NCBI GenBank assembly: GCA_937925685.1
Contig: CALAMI010000016.1
Coordinates: 5,001-69,000, forward strand
Reading direction: 5' to 3'
Source: Candidatus Binatia bacterium
Lineage (GTDB): Bacteria > Desulfobacterota > Binatia > HRBIN30
DNA length: 64,000 nucleotides
The position numbers were made by a program, and so were the translations under genes. Each line of letters starts with the position of its first letter. Positions within the stretch are counted from its first letter, which is position 1. This document shows positions 17,893 to 26,650 of this stretch, piece after piece. The notes beneath the pieces are model-generated. The model saw nothing but the letters and a program-made list of their open reading frames with translations, had not been told where the DNA came from and did not search any database.

Positions 17893-19761
17893 ATGTCTGT
17901 CACTCCGGCGGAGCCCGCCGTGCAACAGCAATCCAAACCTCGCGTCGAACGCGACCAGGTCGTCATTCGTTTTGCAGGTGATTCAGGCGACGGAATGCAA
18001 GTCGCCGGCATGCAGTTCACCAACGAATCAGCAATTGCCGGCAACGACTTGAGCACCTTGCCCGACTTCCCGGCTGAGATCCGCGCTCCTGCTGGGACGT
18101 TAGCTGGCGTTTCTGGTTTCCAAGTCAACTTCGCCAGCCACGAGATCTTCACGCCGGGCGACGATTTGGACGCTTTGGTGGCGATGAATCCAGCCGCGCT
18201 GAGAATGAATCTCGGCGATCTTAAGCCAAACGGCATCTTGATTGTGGACCGCGAGCAGTTCAATGAACTAAATCTCCGCAAGGCTGGCTATGACTCGAAC
18301 CCTCTCACCGATGGTTCGCTGGCGAAATACCAGCTCTACCCGATCGATATTACCAAACTCACCGCCCTGACTTTACGCGACACCAACCTGCCGGCCCGCA
18401 CAGTCAATCGGTGCAAAAATTTCTTTGCATTAGGGCTGGTTTCCTGGCTATTCCAACGACCGATTGAGCCCACCCAAAAGTGGATCGCCAGCCGTTTTCA
18501 AAAGCGCCCCGAGCTGGCGGAGGCGAACCAACGTGTCCTGCAGGCCGGCTACCACTTCGGGGAGACTTCGGAACTTTTCGCCAGCTCCTTCGAGGTCAAG
18601 CCGGCACGTCTGGCACCGGGTACCTATCGCAACATCACCGGCAACAGTGCCTTGGCACTCGGCTTAGTCGTGGCCGCGCACAAAGCTGATAGACCTTTGT
18701 TTCTCGGAAGCTATCCGATCACGCCAGCTAGCGACATCCTCCACGAGCTCGCTGCCTTGAAAGAGTTCGACGTTTACACCTTCCAAGCGGAAGATGAAAT
18801 TGCGGGAATCGGAGCCGCGTTGGGCGCAGCGTTCGGTGGAGCCATCGCCGTAACCACGACGAGCGGCCCCGGAATGTGTCTCAAGGCAGAGACAATCAAC
18901 CTTGCCGTGAGTGTCGAACTGCCACTGGTCATTTGCGACATTCAGCGAGGCGGACCCAGTACCGGCCTACCAACGAAAACGGAGCAAGCGGACCTTTTGA
19001 TGGCGCTATATGGGCGAAACAGTGAGTCGCCCGTAGTTGTCTTGGCCCCGGCAACACCGGCTGACTGCTTTTCCATCGCACTCGAAGCAGTGAGCATCGC
19101 GGTTAAGTACATGACCCCGGTGATCATCCTGTCGGACGGGTACCTAGCGAATGGCGCCGAGCCTTGGCGGCTCCCGAACCTGGAGGAGCTGCCGGAAATT
19201 CGCGTGGAGTTCCGAACCGACCCCACTGGGTATTATCCCTACCTGCGTGATCCGGTGACTTTTTCTCGCCCATGGGTCATCCCGGGCACGCCGGGGTTAG
19301 AACACCGCATTGGTGGTCTTGAAAAGGAACATGTAACTGGGAACGTGAGCTACGCCCCGGTCAACCACGAGCAAATGGTACGGGTACGCGCACGCAAAAT
19401 TGCTGGGATCGCGCGAGAAATCCCTCCCACCAGAGTCCAAGGTCCAAGCGAAGGTGATGTAGTGGTACTTGGGTGGGGAAGCACGTATGGTCCCATCGAG
19501 GCTGCAGTTCGGAAAGCGCAGGCCGGGGGTAAAGCCGTGGCGCATGTGCATCTTCGTCACCTCAACCCGCTCCCTTCGGATCTGGGAGAAGTGTTGCGAA
19601 GGTTCCGCAAGGTGCTTGTTCCTGAGATGAACCTCGGGCAGCTCGTGAAAGTTATTCGTTCCGAATACCTTGTGGATGCTGTCGGCTTGAACAAAATCCA
19701 AGGCTTGCCTTTTAAGGAAGCAGAAATTCTCAGGCGCATCGAGCAAATGCTGGAGGGCTAA
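17893..19761 (+). CDS. korA: 2-oxoacid:ferredoxin oxidoreductase, fused gamma-alpha subunit (KorA type)
   Basis: Catalytic subunit of a CoA- and ferredoxin-dependent 2-oxoacid oxidoreductase, most like 2-oxoglutarate oxidoreductase. The 622 residues comprise a gamma domain at the N-terminus (RFAGDSGDGMQVAG near 24-37, about 1-200) followed by the alpha domains with SYPITPASDILHELA (about 275) and QAEDEIAGIGAALGA, then TTTSGPG and IQRGGPSTGLPTK. ATG 17893 is preceded by GGAG at about 10 nt; a TTG six codons upstream overlaps that site. korB starts 6 bp after the stop, so they form one operon. Substrate specificity (2-oxoglutarate versus pyruvate) is inferred from the two-subunit architecture. 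Confidence 0.93.
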   Translation: MSVTPAEPAVQQQSKPRVERDQVVIRFAGDSGDGMQVAGMQFTNESAIAGNDLSTLPDFPAEIRAPAGTLAGVSGFQVNFASHEIFTPGDDLDALVAMNPAALRMNLGDLKPNGILIVDREQFNELNLRKAGYDSNPLTDGSLAKYQLYPIDITKLTALTLRDTNLPARTVNRCKNFFALGLVSWLFQRPIEPTQKWIASRFQKRPELAEANQRVLQAGYHFGETSELFASSFEVKPARLAPGTYRNITGNSALALGLVVAAHKADRPLFLGSYPITPASDILHELAALKEFDVYTFQAEDEIAGIGAALGAAFGGAIAVTTTSGPGMCLKAETINLAVSVELPLVICDIQRGGPSTGLPTKTEQADLLMALYGRNSESPVVVLAPATPADCFSIALEAVSIAVKYMTPVIILSDGYLANGAEPWRLPNLEELPEIRVEFRTDPTGYYPYLRDPVTFSRPWVIPGTPGLEHRIGGLEKEHVTGNVSYAPVNHEQMVRVRARKIAGIAREIPPTRVQGPSEGDVVVLGWGSTYGPIEAAVRKAQAGGKAVAHVHLRHLNPLPSDLGEVLRRFRKVLVPEMNLGQLVKVIRSEYLVDAVGLNKIQGLPFKEAEILRRIEQMLEG

Positions 19762-19767
19762 CCGATC

Positions 19768-20781
19768 ATGAGCGTCGCAGGAGGAGCGCTAAAACTTTCG
19801 AGGAAAGACTTCGTCACCGACCAGGATGTGCGTTGGTGCCCGGGTTGCGGGGACTACGCCATCCTTGCTCAGGTGCAAAAAGTCATGCCCGAGCTCGGGA
19901 TCCCTAGGGAAAATATCGTCTTCATCTCAGGAATCGGCTGCTCGAGTCGTTTCCCTTATTACATGAACACTTACGGCTTCCATTCGATCCATGGACGCGC
20001 TCCGGCAATTGCCTCCGGCCTAAAAATGACTCGGCCCGAACTTTCGGTATGGGTGGTCACGGGCGATGGCGATGGGTTGTCCATCGGGGGCAACCACCTC
20101 ATCCACATCTTGCGTCGCAACGTGGATGTCAAAATCCTTCTGTTCAATAACCGGATTTACGGACTGACAAAAGGGCAGTACTCCCCAACTTCAGAGCAAG
20201 GGAAAATCACCAAGTCGACGCCTTATGGTTCTGCAGACTACCCATTCAACCCGATTGCTGTTGCTTTGGGAGCCCAGGCCACCTTTGTGGCGCGAAGCAT
20301 CGATGTCGAGGCCAAACACCTACAAGAAACGTTGTTGCGCGCCTACCACCATAAGGGTACTGCGTTCATCGAGATTCTACAAAACTGCAATATCTTCAAC
20401 GATGGCGCATTTGCTCCACTGACGGACAAAGAGACGAAAAACGATGCTCAGCTTGTTCTCGAGCATGGAAAACCACTGGTATTTGGGAAAGACAGGAATA
20501 AGGGAATTCAGTTGCGGGACGGGAAATTACAGGTCGTGGAACTCGACAGTGAGGTCACTCAAGAGCAACTCCTGGTTCATGACGAGACGGACATTGGCCT
20601 TGCTTTCCTCCTAAGCCAGCTCGCTGCTCCAGAATTCCCGACGCCTGTTGGTGTATTCAGAGCGGTAACCCGACCAACGTACGAGGACATTGTGCAAGGC
20701 CAGATTCAAGAAGCGAAGAAACGGCGACCTACTGACCTCGAGACTCTACTGCGCCAAGGTGACCTCTGGACTGTAAGCTAA
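19768..20781 (+). CDS. korB: 2-oxoacid:ferredoxin oxidoreductase beta subunit
   Basis: TPP- and [4Fe-4S]-binding partner of KorA, 337 residues. The cluster ligands expected for two-subunit enzymes are visible: WCPGCGDY (two Cys), SGIGCSSR, and NCNIFND. The TPP/Mg motif is VTGDGDGLSIGGNHLIH, followed by LLFNNRIYGLTKGQYSPTS. The polypeptide is at the long end of the family because of a C-terminal extension of about 60 residues after GVFRAVTRPTYED, common in aerobic KorB. It follows korA by 6 bp, and the pair is followed by a plausible terminator at 20901-20945. Electrons would go to ferredoxin; no ferredoxin gene is in the window. Confidence 0.95.
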   Translation: MSVAGGALKLSRKDFVTDQDVRWCPGCGDYAILAQVQKVMPELGIPRENIVFISGIGCSSRFPYYMNTYGFHSIHGRAPAIASGLKMTRPELSVWVVTGDGDGLSIGGNHLIHILRRNVDVKILLFNNRIYGLTKGQYSPTSEQGKITKSTPYGSADYPFNPIAVALGAQATFVARSIDVEAKHLQETLLRAYHHKGTAFIEILQNCNIFNDGAFAPLTDKETKNDAQLVLEHGKPLVFGKDRNKGIQLRDGKLQVVELDSEVTQEQLLVHDETDIGLAFLLSQLAAPEFPTPVGVFRAVTRPTYEDIVQGQIQEAKKRRPTDLETLLRQGDLWTVS

Positions 20782-20900
20782 CCACAATCGAGGCCGGGTT
20801 TTCCACCGGCACATGTTCGCACCGGTTGTACGGGCCCCGTCAAGCAGCGTAACGACAATCGAAGCCTGCCTTGCCCGGCGAACTTTTACGTTTTACGGTC

Positions 20901-20945
20901 GAGGCACTGGCGAGCGAGGACCGCCAGGCCTCAACCCTCTTTTTC
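20901..20945 (+). terminator. Probable intrinsic terminator after korB
   Basis: GAGGC (20901-20905) pairs with GCCTC (20928-20932), and GGCG (20909-20912) with CGCC (20921-20924) inside; a run of five T follows at 20940-20944. The stem is interrupted and the T run is 7 nt away, so efficiency is uncertain. Confidence 0.4.
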
Positions 20946-20960
20946 TCGTTAACGAACTCG

Positions 20961-23672
20961 CTAACGAACCCGAACAATCAACTTGCGCGTGCTACTCCAG
21001 CGCCCTGACTCGTCGCGTACCCTAACGGAAAATTCCGTCGTTGCTCCTGCAGGTAAAGCCAGCACGGCGTCAATAAAACCGCAGAATTGTACGGTCGTTC
21101 CTGCACCAACGAAACGATATTGCCCGTCGTCAAATAAGGTGCATGCTTCATTGGCATTGCGACCCCTCGGCTGGCCACTTCCGTCCTTGAAGCGGCATGC
21201 CAAATCGTTGACAACGTCAGCAAGCCGTTGCGAGCCAGGCAGCTCAAGTGCAGCGAGCCACGCAGGCACCCCTCCAAGAAGAGGTGCTGTGTCGTCGCAA
21301 ACTTCCCCCGATCCATTTCCAAGAGCCTGTGACGACACGATCGCCAGGTCAGGAAGAACTTCCGGGCGGTTGGGATCCCACCGAAAGGTCCGCATTCCAA
21401 CAGGAGTGTTGGCACCCCCGGGACGCGCCTCGACCACGAGGGAGAATCCCCAGCCTGAAGAGCGTTCGAACACAGCCGTTCCATCCTGCAGCACCGCAAC
21501 CGGAGTCACAAGTCGGTCGTCGGCACGAGTGATACCGAAAAAAGTAATGACTGGCTCGGGAGGGATGGTCGGGCTTGGCGTGGAGGTGATCGTTGGAGTA
21601 CGGGTAACGGTTCGGGTCAACGTTGGGGATGGTGTGGCCGAGGGAGTACGCGTCTGGGTTAGCGTCCGCGTGGCTGTAGCGGTTCCGGTTTGCGTTGGTG
21701 TGCGGGTGATCGTTCGCGTGCGGGTAACAGAGGGCGTCGAGGAGGGCGATGGAGTCACGGTTGGCGACCACGTCGGGGAATAAGTTGGCGTTTGCGTCCG
21801 AGTGGCCGTTGGCGTCCAAGTTCGTGTTGTTGTCGATGTACGGGTCATCGTCCACGTCGAAGTCGAAGTTGGAGTCACCGAGCGTGTCCAGGTAGGAGAA
21901 ACGGATGGTGACGCGGTTGGCAGCGGAGACAACGTAGGCGTAGACGATGGGCGCGGGCTTCTGCTGGGCGTGGAACTAGCAGTTGGAGACGAAACGAACG
22001 TCGTCGGTGTGGGGGCGAACGCGGAAGTAGCGCTCGCTGTTGCAGACCGCGAGGGAGTTACTGAAGCACGAGCTGTTCGGGTGAGTGTTGGGCTTCCAGT
22101 CGCAGTCGATGTCAGGGTCGGCTCTTTCGTACGCGTGGCGGTTACACTGGCAGTAAGGCTACGCGTGGGGGTGGGGGACCGATCCGATACCGGGGTCCAG
22201 GTCGCTGTCGCCGATGGTGACGGTGTCAACCTTTGACCCGTCGGAGTTTTCGTTGGCGTCCGTGTGCCTGGACGTGGCGTAAACGTTACCGTGTCCGTGG
22301 CCCGCAGTGTCGGTGAAGGGGTTGGAGGCATAGTTGTCGGTCGTACGGTTCGCGTCGCAGTCTTCGGAGCCGTCGAAGTCCCCGTTGGACTTCGCAGCAT
22401 CGTGGGAGTGGCCGCTAACTGCGTCGCCGAAGCGGTCGGGGCTCTCGTCGCCGTAAAGGATCGGGTGATCGTCACCGTTGGAGACGTTCTAGGGCTGACT
22501 GGGGACAGAGGCGGCGTAATTGTAGCCGGCGGGGCGGTTGTAGGCGGTGGTGTAAAGGTTGCTGTCGCTGATGGGCTCGGGTGGGGGCTTCTGGTAGCCG
22601 TTCTGGTTGCAGTTTGCGTGGGGGCACCCGGGGTAAACGTTGGCGATAAAGCCGGGGACAAGGGAAGACTCCAAGAGGAAGTCCGAGTCGCGGTTGCACT
22701 GCGAGTGGGGGTTAAAGTTTGGGACCGCGTTGGAGAGGGGCTAACAGAAGCGGGCAAAGTAAACGTGGGCGACAGTATCGGCCGGGGAGTTGCGGTAGGA
22801 GAGGCGGTGCTCGTCGGAGTCGGAGAATTGGAAACTTGTATCTGCGTCGCCGTGGGAGTCGTCGTCGGCGAACTGGTCGGCAGCGGCCGAGTTCCCACTC
22901 GTACAATCATTTGAGACGGAAGACCCAGGTTGCCACCCTTATCGCGCACCCTCACCGTGACCACGGTGTCACCAACCGGAAATGCGCGCGAAAAGGGGAT
23001 AAGCCCGCAGAATTGCACGGTTGCCAACCCCGTAGAAACAAACCGCGGTCGGCCGAACTCATCCACGGTGCAAGCACCTTGGCGGTTGACCGCCACGCTG
23101 ATTCCACAACTGGCATCCTGCAAACTCATGGTCACGCGCGGATCGTCGCCAAAATCGGGCGGATCTACCGCTGCAATACCGCCCTCGCACACGGCGCTAT
23201 CCCCGTTGCCCAACGGCCGACTGAAAAGAATCTGGAGGTCGGGACGCTCTATCCCAGTGGGTCTTACGGTTACTACCCCCGTGCCCACCGGCAAACCAGA
23301 ACCGCCCGGAGCCGCCTCAACGACCAGGTGAAACCCACTTCCACCAGGTCTTTGGAAAACTGGCAACCCGCGCTCTTCTCCCGACGGCGAGATGATGGTG
23401 CCATCAGCTCCCGCAAGGCCGAGAGAGATCACGCGTGGGCCCAAAGCCGCCAGCAAATGAGCCTTGGTATCCTCAACAAGATCGGCAACGCTAACCCGTC
23501 CGTCGCGATTGCGGTCGAGACCAGATGCAGAGGGATCGGAGGCTACGAACAAGCACTGGCGTAATAACTCGCCAGCGAAAACCAACCGCGCGAGATCGCA
23601 CGAAACCGGCTGTGCCCTCAACGAACCATTGATCACGAGGGCAACCAGCATGACCGAAACCTTTAAAGCCAC
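20961..23672 (-). CDS. Large secreted protein with two related domains joined by a Thr/Pro-rich linker
   Basis: A 903-residue exported protein. A signal peptide (about 1-20, cleaved near LRA-QP) is followed by an EF-hand-like loop DRNRDGRVSVADL. Domain 1 (about 90-260) and domain 2 (about 700-903) are clearly related: both contain G-FxLVVEA-PGG, LGNG, a Cys pair, TVQFCG and a final VRVRD...IVRV strand. Between them lies a linker of about 440 residues, almost only Thr, Pro, Ser, Ala and Arg in TPT-x-TPT patterns. The GTG at 23672 follows a GGAGGGAGG site; ATG at 23651 is the alternative. No family was recognised for the flanking domains, which look like beta-sandwich surface modules. A cell-surface spacer or adhesin role is inference. 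Confidence 0.8.
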   Translation of the reverse strand: MALKVSVMLVALVINGSLRAQPVSCDLARLVFAGELLRQCLFVASDPSASGLDRNRDGRVSVADLVEDTKAHLLAALGPRVISLGLAGADGTIISPSGEERGLPVFQRPGGSGFHLVVEAAPGGSGLPVGTGVVTVRPTGIERPDLQILFSRPLGNGDSAVCEGGIAAVDPPDFGDDPRVTMSLQDASCGISVAVNRQGACTVDEFGRPRFVSTGLATVQFCGLIPFSRAFPVGDTVVTVRVRDKGGNLGLPSQMIVRVGTRPLPTSSPTTTPTATQIQVSNSPTPTSTASPTATPRPILSPTFTLPASVSPSPTRSQTLTPTRSATATRTSSWSLPLSPALSPTFTPGAPTQTATRTATRSPHPSPSATATFTPPPTTAPPATITPPLSPVSPRTSPTVTITRSFTATRAPTASATQLAATPTMLRSPTGTSTAPKTATRTVRPTTMPPTPSPTLRATDTVTFTPRPGTRTPTKTPTGQRLTPSPSATATWTPVSDRSPTPTRSLTASVTATRTKEPTLTSTATGSPTLTRTARASVTPSRSATASATSAFAPTPTTFVSSPTASSTPSRSPRPSSTPTLSPLPTASPSVSPTWTRSVTPTSTSTWTMTRTSTTTRTWTPTATRTQTPTYSPTWSPTVTPSPSSTPSVTRTRTITRTPTQTGTATATRTLTQTRTPSATPSPTLTRTVTRTPTITSTPSPTIPPEPVITFFGITRADDRLVTPVAVLQDGTAVFERSSGWGFSLVVEARPGGANTPVGMRTFRWDPNRPEVLPDLAIVSSQALGNGSGEVCDDTAPLLGGVPAWLAALELPGSQRLADVVNDLACRFKDGSGQPRGRNANEACTLFDDGQYRFVGAGTTVQFCGFIDAVLALPAGATTEFSVRVRDESGRWSSTRKLIVRVR
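21557..22890 (-). repeat. Low-complexity Thr/Pro/Ser coding repeat
   Basis: About 1.3 kb encoding irregular TPT/TRT/SPT units inside the secreted protein gene. The plus strand is correspondingly rich in GT, GG and CGTT, so several long spurious open frames (Val/Gly-rich) appear opposite. Units vary in length and sequence, so this is protein-level composition and not a tandem DNA repeat of fixed period. Confidence 0.85.
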
Positions 23673-24279
23673 CCCTCCCTCCTCTGCAGCCGCCTAACGA
23701 ACACGTAGCCTCACCGGCTGGCCGTTATGGCCTTTGCCCCTCAGCACGTCAACCATGCTTACTGTGTTCCTAGCCGGCCCTTACATACAAGGATACTCGA
23801 CAGTGGGCCCATTTCAGCCTACACAACGAGCGTACCGCACAACACGCACGGAACACCATCGGTGAACCAATCAAAGCATACGCTAAAGGAAACAGGCCAA
23901 TTAGCAACACAGGCTGTCCACAGAAACGTCAAGCGACTCCTCGACCTCCACCAGGAACTCAGCGACTTGAGCGGAGTCAACCGGGAACGAAAGCGGCTAA
24001 AGGGCAAGTTCGGACTTCGCACAGGGCAAGTGCAAAACCTGCACTCGTTAGTCTTGTTGCTCTCCTCCTTTGGTCAAGCTCTGTCACGAACTTTCCGGCT
24101 CCGGTCTAACATTGCCCCGAACCATCCGCCGATCATCAACCTCGATCGGTCACTCGTTCGTGCGTTACAGAACCGGATCCGGAGGTTACGGCAAGCCGTA
24201 CAACGGGCTCCCGCACGGAAAAAAAAGCGAAGAGACCAATACGGTCGTAACTGGAGCCCAAGTCGGAGGTGAACCCGTT
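23673..24279. other. Interval without a confident gene
   Basis: About 600 bp between the secreted protein gene and the usp gene. A plus-strand open frame of 181 codons (23727-24272) is rich in Arg, Leu and Asn, has no ribosome site I trust, and matches nothing I know. The minus strand has only short frames. Confidence 0.4.
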
Positions 24280-24771
24280 TTACCGCCGTACACTGGAACT
24301 TCGGAGCGTGCCGCCTCGCCGGCGCAAGACCCGCACGCCTTTGGAGACAACCAGCACCGGACACGGGGCACTTTGGATCACTTGTTGGGCCACGCTCCCC
24401 AAAATCCATTTTTTCCATCCACTAAGTCCTCGCGACCCCAACACGATGAGATCCGCCCGCTGTCTGCGCGCTTCGCGCACAATACATTCAGCCGGCGTTC
24501 CATGCACAATGACGACGCGGTCGGATTCGTTGCTGAGTTTCTCCGCTTGACGGCGGGCCCAGCTTTCAGCTTCGCGTGCAACGCCCGCAGCGTCGATTCC
24601 TTCGACTTGCAACACGGGCGGTACAACGTGCAGTACCGTGACGGAAGCCCCAAATGCGTGGGCAAGCGACCGCGCATACTCAAGCGCCCGGTTGGCGATG
24701 GGGGAGAAATCACTCGCCACCAAGACCTTTTTGGGCCCCGGGGCGTTTTCGCGTCGATTGGGTGAAGGCAT
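24280..24771 (-). CDS. Universal stress protein (UspA family)
   Basis: Cytoplasmic Rossmann-like protein of 163 residues, slightly longer than the usual 140-150 because of a basic C-terminal tail (VRVLRRRGG...). It opens KKVLVASDFSPIANRALEYA, the family start with the nucleotide-binding Asp. It has the ATP-binding pattern G-x2-G-x9-G-S in GSRGLSGWKKWILGSVAQQ, then CPVLVV. This indicates the ATP-binding UspFG type. It starts 2 bp after the rlpA stop, so the two are co-transcribed. Physiological role is not deducible beyond stress adaptation. Confidence 0.93.
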   Translation of the reverse strand: MPSPNRRENAPGPKKVLVASDFSPIANRALEYARSLAHAFGASVTVLHVVPPVLQVEGIDAAGVAREAESWARRQAEKLSNESDRVVIVHGTPAECIVREARRQRADLIVLGSRGLSGWKKWILGSVAQQVIQSAPCPVLVVSKGVRVLRRRGGTLRSSSVRR

Positions 24772-24773
24772 CG

Positions 24774-25313
24774 TTACCTCACAATCGCCCGTGGCCAGGC
24801 ACCCCCAGGGCTGGTAGCACTGGAGGCAATCATCACCGGTCCCGAACCATCGGCTCGTGTTTGGTCTAAGTCCAGTACCGTGACTTCTAGACGTGCAATC
24901 CCTGCTCGTACAATCCCCAGTTCACGAGCTGCAGCATAGGAAAGATCTAAATCGCGTCCTGCGATGTACGGACCCCGGTCCGTCACTTCAACCACAACCG
25001 TCTTCCCATTCCGGGGATTCGTCACCTGGAGCTTGGTTCCCAGCCGCAATGAACGATGCGCGGCGGTGAAGCCATTCGCATTGAAGTCTCGGCCGTTTGC
25101 TGCTCGGCGTCCGTGAAATTCATGGCCGTACCAAGATGCCCGCATCGAGCCTCGCTTTGCGCGCGAAGCCGCGCCATTCCTCAACTTCTTATGCTCCCGC
25201 CGTGGCGCATCGGAGGGGGTCTTTGCGAAAACCTCTGCACCGAGCCCCAGCCCACAAGCGAGAAGCAGGGCGGCCACCCCTAACCGAAACCTGGTCACCT
25301 TGACGACGCTCAT
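24774..25313 (-). CDS. RlpA-family septal ring lytic transglycosylase-like protein
   Basis: Exported double-psi beta-barrel protein of 179 residues. An N-terminal signal peptide (hydrophobic about 8-28, cleavage near VFA-KT) has no lipobox, so it is secreted and not a lipoprotein like E. coli RlpA. The RlpA core is complete: ASWYG, FHGRRAANG, FTAAHRSLRLGT, VTNPRNGK, and VTDRGPY with the Asp needed for glycan cleavage, then DLDLSYAAARELG. It lacks the C-terminal SPOR domain that binds denuded septal peptidoglycan. Start ATG 25313 has GGAGGGG at about 5 nt. It heads a two-gene unit with usp. Confidence 0.9.
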   Translation of the reverse strand: MSVVKVTRFRLGVAALLLACGLGLGAEVFAKTPSDAPRREHKKLRNGAASRAKRGSMRASWYGHEFHGRRAANGRDFNANGFTAAHRSLRLGTKLQVTNPRNGKTVVVEVTDRGPYIAGRDLDLSYAAARELGIVRAGIARLEVTVLDLDQTRADGSGPVMIASSATSPGGAWPRAIVR

Positions 25314-25735
25314 CGGTCCCCTCCATTTGTCTTTTGCGACGCCTGGAGAGGGTTGTCCTTGTGACTGCCCGCCACTACCACGCAGGCTCGTTCACTCCTC
25401 TCCTTGAAGGCCGACGAAGTTAGCTGACGGGTTCGGGCTCAAAGAGTTGCCCTACTCGACGTTACGTCGAGATTCACCCCAAAACAAACACTGGTTCCTC
25501 CGTTCTCCTTTTGCCTGGGAGATTAGGCCTGGTCGCGCACCCAGTTTTCGCAAATCACGACAAAGCAAGCAAGCCATTTTTCACCTTAAGTCGACAATAA
25601 ACGGGTGAGAATTCTTGCCGCTCGTCACTAAATTGACGCGGATCAAACTAAAGCTGGCTGCACGCAAAGGCTCAAAGCACCTGGCACCAGGAATGCTTTC
25701 AAAGCGGGGTCGAACCCGCGAGGAAAGGGGGATAT
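25314..25735. other. Divergent regulatory interval rlpA / XRE gene
   Basis: About 420 bp with no gene. It must contain promoters for rlpA (minus) and the XRE regulator (plus). A TTGACG at about 25633 is a possible -35 for the plus strand, but no matching -10 at 16-18 nt was convincing. A small GCGGG-CCCGC hairpin at 25704-25719 precedes the XRE ribosome site. Confidence 0.4.
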
Positions 25736-25999
25736 ATGTCGAGTGGTGAACCGCGCGACAAGGCTTTTCCGATCGTGGCCTTACGCCGCCGGCTTAACAT
25801 GACGCAAGAAGAATTTGCGCATGCCATCGGGGTCACCGTTTCCACCGTGAACCGCTGGGAGAATGGGCACATCACTCCCAGCCGGCTTGCGCGCCGAGCA
25901 ATGGAGAATTTGCTCAACCAACTTGCCGCGGAAAGCCGTCACGATTTAGAGCCCGCAAGTAGCAATAACGTACCGGAAGGATCGAACGGCACCTCTTAG
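25736..25999 (+). CDS. Small XRE-family helix-turn-helix regulator
   Basis: An 87-residue DNA-binding protein. The HTH spans about 15-60: IVALRRRLNMTQEEFAHAIG, then VTVSTVNRWENGHITPS, the Cro/cI recognition-helix pattern. A short hydrophilic tail follows (about 64-87), with no ligand or protease domain. The ATG is preceded by GGAAAGGGGG, a strong ribosome site. It stands alone between long non-coding stretches, with no toxin or antitoxin gene beside it, so its target is unknown. MTQEEFA is typical of the plasmid- and phage-like HTH_3 group, but nothing else mobile is nearby. Confidence 0.9.
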   Translation: MSSGEPRDKAFPIVALRRRLNMTQEEFAHAIGVTVSTVNRWENGHITPSRLARRAMENLLNQLAAESRHDLEPASSNNVPEGSNGTS

Positions 26000-26650
26000 A
26001 AGCTAATCACGAGGTTGCCGGAACGTCACCAACGCTGGGCAAAGGTTGGCGAGTGTTCGCTTGTCTGCGGAATAAGTTTACTCCCCCGAAGGCGGCCGCT
26101 TTCAGTTGGCGGGTCACTTAGTCTCCGAGTAGCGAGTGCGTCACGCCAGCGGGAGTTGGCGTTCGCGACTCGCAAGCCTGAGCACAGTTCTGTGGCTTCC
26201 CGACCAGTCAAGCCCTTAATTTGCGGACTTCCGATTCCAGAGAATGACACTCGTGCGGATGAAGCTCAACCTAATTCAAGGGACGGTGGCCTAGGAGGAA
26301 TTTACCCGGTAGCACCAACGTGGGCATAAACGCCTCTGCCGATCAGTACATTTGGGTACACAACCCTGAGCGCCGTGCAATGTCAATTCCACGCTGTGCA
26401 GTCGTCTGGTTTGTCCCGACGTCTGCTTCCGCTCACAGTTCCCTCACCACCAAGCCGTTGTGCTCTCAATTTTTGCGTAAGGCCCACATCAAGGCTCTAA
26501 GGTTTACAACGCGACCCGAAGCAAATTGCCGCCGCTCAACTTGCTCGGCCGTAAAAGACGTTAAGAATTCCGTCGTCTTGTGGGGAACTCCGAAATGTCC
26601 TACAGGCGGCCAGGCCTTCCGATTTGCGATCTCGTCGGGGGGATAGAGTC
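26000..26650. other. Gene-poor interval upstream of the ETF gene
   Basis: About 650 bp. Short open frames on both strands do not resemble known proteins. An isolated AGGAGGAATTT at about 26294 is not followed by a credible coding frame. The right end carries the ETF ribosome site (GGGGGG before 26651). Confidence 0.45.

Noticed and set aside
21557-22890. Possible CRISPR or tandem repeat array
   Set aside because: Units are irregular in length and sequence and encode a protein linker; no spacers and no Cas genes.
20983-22914. Long Val/Gly-rich plus-strand frames
   Set aside because: Antisense to the Thr/Pro linker. The bias comes from the repeated codons on the other strand.
23727-24272. Plus-strand open frame of 181 codons
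   Set aside because: No ribosome site, Arg/Leu-rich composition, no family match. It lies in a gap, so it cannot be fully excluded.
25704-25719. Possible tRNA T-arm (GCGGG-GTCGAA-CCCGC)
   Set aside because: The loop has six bases and no acceptor or anticodon arms pair around it.
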